Source of the DNA: Sulfurimonas sp.
GTDB taxonomy: Bacteria > Campylobacterota > Campylobacteria > Campylobacterales > Sulfurimonadaceae
DNA length: 10,041 bases
Direction: 5' to 3'
NCBI GenBank assembly: GCA_021157485.1
Contig: JAGGWO010000041.1
Span: 1 to 10,041, forward strand
Position 1 is the first letter of the stretch; each line of letters opens with the position of its first letter. The notes beneath the pieces are model-generated. The model did not search any database, was not told where the DNA came from, and saw nothing but the letters and a program-made list of their open reading frames with translations. Made by a program: the position numbers and the translations under genes. Shown in pieces: positions 7,438 through 10,041 of this stretch.

Positions 7438-8616
7438 TTGATAACTTTACAAACATTAAATCCTTTAGATGATAGTAAACTTGAAGAGCTAGGTTTTACT
7501 TGGCATACAGACAGTGATGGAAGTAAATATGTAAGTGATGAGCTAGTAGAGATTTCTAGTGCTGAAGCAGAAGCTTATTACACCGCTGGTAATGAAATAT
7601 ATGACATGTATGTTGAAGCTGCCCAATATGTGATAGAAAATGACCTCTTTTTTGATTTAGGAATTCCCTTTAACTTAATTGATGTAATTAAAAAGAGTTG
7701 GGAGAATGATGTTCACTGGCATATATATGGACGTTTTGACTTAGCTGGTGGAGTTGACGGACAAGATATTAAACTTATAGAGTTTAATGCTGATACTCCA
7801 ACTGGACTCTTTGAAACTGCCCTACTTCAATGGGCACTTCTCAAACATAATAATATGGATGAAAAAAAACAGTTTAACAACGTTTATGAAGCTATAAGTG
7901 AAAACTTTAAAAGACTCATTACTCTTTTTGATGAAACGAGTGAGTTTGATACAAGATATGATGGCTGGAAGATTTTATTTTCATCAATAGCTGAAAATGA
8001 TGAAGAAGAAGCTACAACAAGACTCCTTCAACAGATGGCAACGGATGCAGGTTTTAATACTGCGTTTGAATATTTAGAGAACACTCATTTTGATGAAAAT
8101 GGAATATATGATGCAAATGAGAATGACTATGAATACTGGTTTAAACTCTACCCTTGGGAAGATATAGCACACGATGAACCCGAACTAGCAACAACTTTGA
8201 CAAATATCATACAAAATCAAAAAGCTATCATTTTAAATCCAGCATATACACTACTATTTCAATCAAAAGGAATGTTAAAGATTTTATGCGATCTTTTCCC
8301 AGACTCTCCATACCTTTTACAAACAGCTTACGAGCCACTAGAAGGCCTTAAACAAGTTGAAAAAACTGTTTTTGGAAGAGAAGGTGCAAACACTAAAATC
8401 ATAAACGCAGATGGCAGCGTAACTGAGCAAACAGATGGACCATACGATAACTATAAAAAAGTCTACCAGGAGTACGTAGAGTTCCCAAAAGACGTCAAAG
8501 GCAATAAATACCAAGCCGGAGTATTCTTCGCCTACGAAGCCTGCGGAATGAGCTTCAGAAAAGGCTCAGAGATTATGGACAATATGAGTAAATTTGTGGG
8601 GCATGTTATAGTTTAA
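7438..8616 (+). CDS. Glutathionylspermidine synthase-family ATP-grasp protein (YgiC/YjfC-like)
   Basis: The 392-residue protein matches the synthetase-only branch of the glutathionylspermidine synthase family; the amidase domain of E. coli Gss is absent. Visible marks are the N-terminal LEELGFTWHTD, GRFDL (98-102), the metal/nucleotide motif IEFNADTPTG with E115 and N117, a LNPAYTLLFQSKGML stretch, LFPDSPYLL, the glycine loop VFGREGAN (311-318) and the closing DNMSKFVGH. ATP-grasp ligases of this type activate a carboxylate with ATP and join it to an amine. The real substrates of the stand-alone members are not established, so glutathionylspermidine synthesis should not be assumed. The start is a TTG at 7438, two bases after the lipoprotein stop; the next in-frame ATG (codon 57) would remove conserved N-terminal sequence. 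No strong ribosome-binding site is seen, suggesting coupling to the lipoprotein gene. Confidence 0.88.
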   Translation: MITLQTLNPLDDSKLEELGFTWHTDSDGSKYVSDELVEISSAEAEAYYTAGNEIYDMYVEAAQYVIENDLFFDLGIPFNLIDVIKKSWENDVHWHIYGRFDLAGGVDGQDIKLIEFNADTPTGLFETALLQWALLKHNNMDEKKQFNNVYEAISENFKRLITLFDETSEFDTRYDGWKILFSSIAENDEEEATTRLLQQMATDAGFNTAFEYLENTHFDENGIYDANENDYEYWFKLYPWEDIAHDEPELATTLTNIIQNQKAIILNPAYTLLFQSKGMLKILCDLFPDSPYLLQTAYEPLEGLKQVEKTVFGREGANTKIINADGSVTEQTDGPYDNYKKVYQEYVEFPKDVKGNKYQAGVFFAYEACGMSFRKGSEIMDNMSKFVGHVIV

Positions 8617-8666
8617 ACGATATTAATACTTCCTTGAATTCACCCTTTATCTAAAGCAAATTTATA

Positions 8667-8687
8667 GAAGTAGCATCAAGCTACTTC
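8667..8687. terminator. Perfect hairpin between convergent genes, probable terminator
   Basis: GAAGTAGC (8667-8674) and GCTACTTC (8680-8687) form a perfect 8-bp stem around a 5-nt loop. It lies in the 90-nt gap between the + strand ATP-grasp gene and the - strand outer-membrane gene. On the + strand it is followed by a pyrimidine-rich CTTTCC, on the - strand by TATAAATTT. Neither is an ideal U-tract, so it is only a moderate intrinsic terminator, possibly used from both sides. No other terminator candidate was seen in the gap. Confidence 0.5.
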
Positions 8688-8706
8688 CTTTCCAAGTAAT
8701 ATATTT

Positions 8707-9258
8707 TTAGAAATTATAACCAATACCCATAGTATAACGATCAGTATTGTAAGTACTATCAGTTGCTCCACCAGATGAGCTAGTAAAATCCATATCAGTT
8801 CTCAATGCACTAACATTAGCTCTTAATCGTGGTGTAATAGCATATGACGCAGCAAGTCCATAAGTAAACCCTTGCGTATCCCAATCTCCCCAATCGGCAT
8901 CATACTTACCATACTCATATCCAAACATTGCACTTATATCAATCTTTTTATTTATAATATATGCAACTGTTGGAAGAAAATCTATACTATATTCTGTAGG
9001 ATTTGAAGAAGTACCACTCAGTTGCACCGATGGGTTATAGTCCATGTTTATTGTTATACCAATAGCAATTGATTTATTAATTGACTTCATCAATTTTCCA
9101 TTAATATTAATACCATAATTATCTTCCCATAAATCAGCCGTGCGATCTATGTAAGTTACTCCAATTCCTATCTCCTGCTTATAGTCAAAAAAGTTATCAG
9201 CTGTTGCCCCTGTTGTAATCACAATTGCTGTTAAAGCACTAAGTAGTATTTTTTTCAT
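8707..9258 (-). CDS. Small outer-membrane beta-barrel protein
   Basis: The 183-residue protein has a standard signal peptide (residues 1-20, Lys-Lys start, hydrophobic core, ATA before the predicted cut at D21). It continues with about eight amphipathic beta-strand segments separated by polar turns and ends IGYNF with a C-terminal Phe, the signal for insertion by the BAM complex. The mature part (about 163 residues) fits an eight-stranded barrel of the general OmpA/OmpX-like type (outer-membrane beta-barrel domain). No OmpA-like peptidoglycan-binding domain is present. The specific role is unknown. The ATG is preceded on the - strand by AAAAGGA, 5 nt upstream. It stands alone between a convergent neighbour and a 124-nt gap that follows the next - strand gene. 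I could not place a convincing promoter in that very AT-rich gap. Confidence 0.82.
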   Translation of the reverse strand: MKKILLSALTAIVITTGATADNFFDYKQEIGIGVTYIDRTADLWEDNYGININGKLMKSINKSIAIGITINMDYNPSVQLSGTSSNPTEYSIDFLPTVAYIINKKIDISAMFGYEYGKYDADWGDWDTQGFTYGLAASYAITPRLRANVSALRTDMDFTSSSGGATDSTYNTDRYTMGIGYNF

Positions 9259-9382
9259 ATTTTTCCTTTTTATTTTATTATTGAATTTTTAACCGATATC
9301 TCTAATTTATTGAAATATTTAGGCAACTATTTTAAATTTTATTTCAACTCCTTGTCTGAAATGATCTAAAATATTTTCTACT
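9259..9382. other. AT-rich intergenic region without a recognisable gene
   Basis: This 124-nt stretch separates two - strand genes. It holds the AAAAGGA ribosome-binding site of the downstream outer-membrane gene near 9264-9270 and must hold its promoter if the gene is transcribed alone. Several TAAAAT-like boxes occur on the - strand, but the base composition makes them uninformative. No hairpin with a T-run was found after the stop at 9383. Confidence 0.5.
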
Positions 9383-10041
9383 TCACCACTTCGTAGACTC
9401 AAACTCTTTATCGTAGTGAATTAAGCCTTCTTTCTCCATTCTTGGTATATCTATATTTTTTATTTTCAATGTTGAGATAGCTTTTTCTACTGCTTGCTTT
9501 ACTATTTTTTCTCTTTGTTGAGCTTCTTGTGGTTTTTTTGTGTTGTGGGTGTAGCGGTAATTAATATTTAACATTCTCTTTCCATCATTTTTAGTTTCTG
9601 CTGTATCGTAATACCCACACTCTATTCCATAAAATTTTACTCCACCACTATAGTAACTTCCTCCAAATCCTCTTGAAAAGACGCCACCTGTACATTTTAA
9701 GTGATTTACGTATGTTATCCACCCTTTACTATATGTTACTCCTGTCTCTTTTCCAATTTTACTAATTTCATTTCTTTCAACATCACTATCATGATAATGT
9801 CCATCTTTTTTAAAAAGTTCTTCTTGAAACCCTCCCTCACCTAAATAATTAGATGTATAGATGCTGAATTGTATGTTTTCGGTTAGGTGATAAATATATG
9901 GTAACGCTGTCTTTTTTTTATATTTTTCTTTATTATACCCTTTAGGTATTTGCCAGTTAATATCTGGTACTACAATAGAGAGAGCTCTACTCTCTATAAT
10001 CTCATTAGGTTTTACTTGTCTAAATGGAGAGCCACAAGCAG
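9383..10041 (-). CDS. Probable lipoprotein of unknown function (5' end outside window)
   Basis: Reading the - strand from the window edge gives an uninterrupted frame of 218 codons down to a TGA at 9383-9385. The frame is already open at the edge, so the gene starts beyond it. The ATG at 9572-9574 is therefore probably an internal Met, not the start. The first readable residues are A-C-G-S-P-F, and the cut codon before them ends in CT (Ser, Pro, Thr or Ala). This fits the end of a lipobox (x-[AST]-A-C) with the lipidated Cys encoded at 10034-10036, about 15-25 codons after a start outside the window. The mature protein is soluble-looking, with aromatic- and Gly-rich parts (GGVFSRGFGGSYYSGGV) and two further Cys (HLKC, IECG), and ends with a charged helix-like segment. 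I recognise no family. Confidence 0.72.
   Translation of the reverse strand, partial: ACGSPFRQVKPNEIIESRALSIVVPDINWQIPKGYNKEKYKKKTALPYIYHLTENIQFSIYTSNYLGEGGFQEELFKKDGHYHDSDVERNEISKIGKETGVTYSKGWITYVNHLKCTGGVFSRGFGGSYYSGGVKFYGIECGYYDTAETKNDGKRMLNINYRYTHNTKKPQEAQQREKIVKQAVEKAISTLKIKNIDIPRMEKEGLIHYDKEFESTKW

Noticed and set aside
9976..9996. Inverted repeat TAGAGAG / CTCTCTA in the edge lipoprotein gene
   Set aside because: It is a purine/pyrimidine simple-sequence effect inside an open coding frame, with no T-run or other regulatory mark.

Overview
The window looks like chromosomal DNA of a Campylobacterota (formerly Epsilonproteobacteria) member, most like the free-living Sulfurimonas group. 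This rests on AT-rich DNA with densely packed genes, the gene order clpX-mreB-mreC-(envelope gene)-carB (as I remember it, very similar in Campylobacter jejuni), and a UPF0323 lipoprotein next to a glutathionylspermidine-synthase-family gene, a pairing I also associate with Campylobacter and Helicobacter. The genus is an inference.

Left block (1-2642, + strand): the 3' end of clpX, then mreB, mreC and a MipA/OmpV-type outer-membrane gene. Spacing is an 11-nt gap, an 8-nt overlap and an ATGA overlap, so this reads as one operon. MreB and MreC form the cytoskeletal and periplasmic scaffold of the cell-elongation machinery. The third gene occupies the place where mreD often lies and encodes a predicted outer-membrane barrel of a family that includes a murein-hydrolase scaffold.

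Middle block (2643-8616, + strand): a short intergenic region with a good -10 box leads into carB, the large subunit of carbamoyl-phosphate synthetase. Four genes follow with almost no spacing: a short, divergent YrdC/Sua5-family protein, a three-helix membrane protein, a UPF0323 lipoprotein and a glutathionylspermidine-synthase-like ATP-grasp protein. A perfect hairpin with a T-run, shaped like an intrinsic terminator, lies inside the first codons of the YrdC-like gene. It could uncouple carB from the downstream genes. The lipoprotein/ATP-grasp pair resembles the E. coli YgiB-YgiC pair in layout and may be an uncharacterised envelope-modification module.

Right block (8617-10041): a hairpin at 8667-8687 separates the convergent strands. 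On the - strand lie a small secreted outer-membrane beta-barrel protein (8707-9258) and a larger reading frame (9383 to the window edge). The latter is open through the edge and probably encodes a lipoprotein whose signal peptide is cut off by the boundary. I see no RNA genes, CRISPR arrays, insertion sequences or phage genes. No gene-free stretch exceeds 300 bases.
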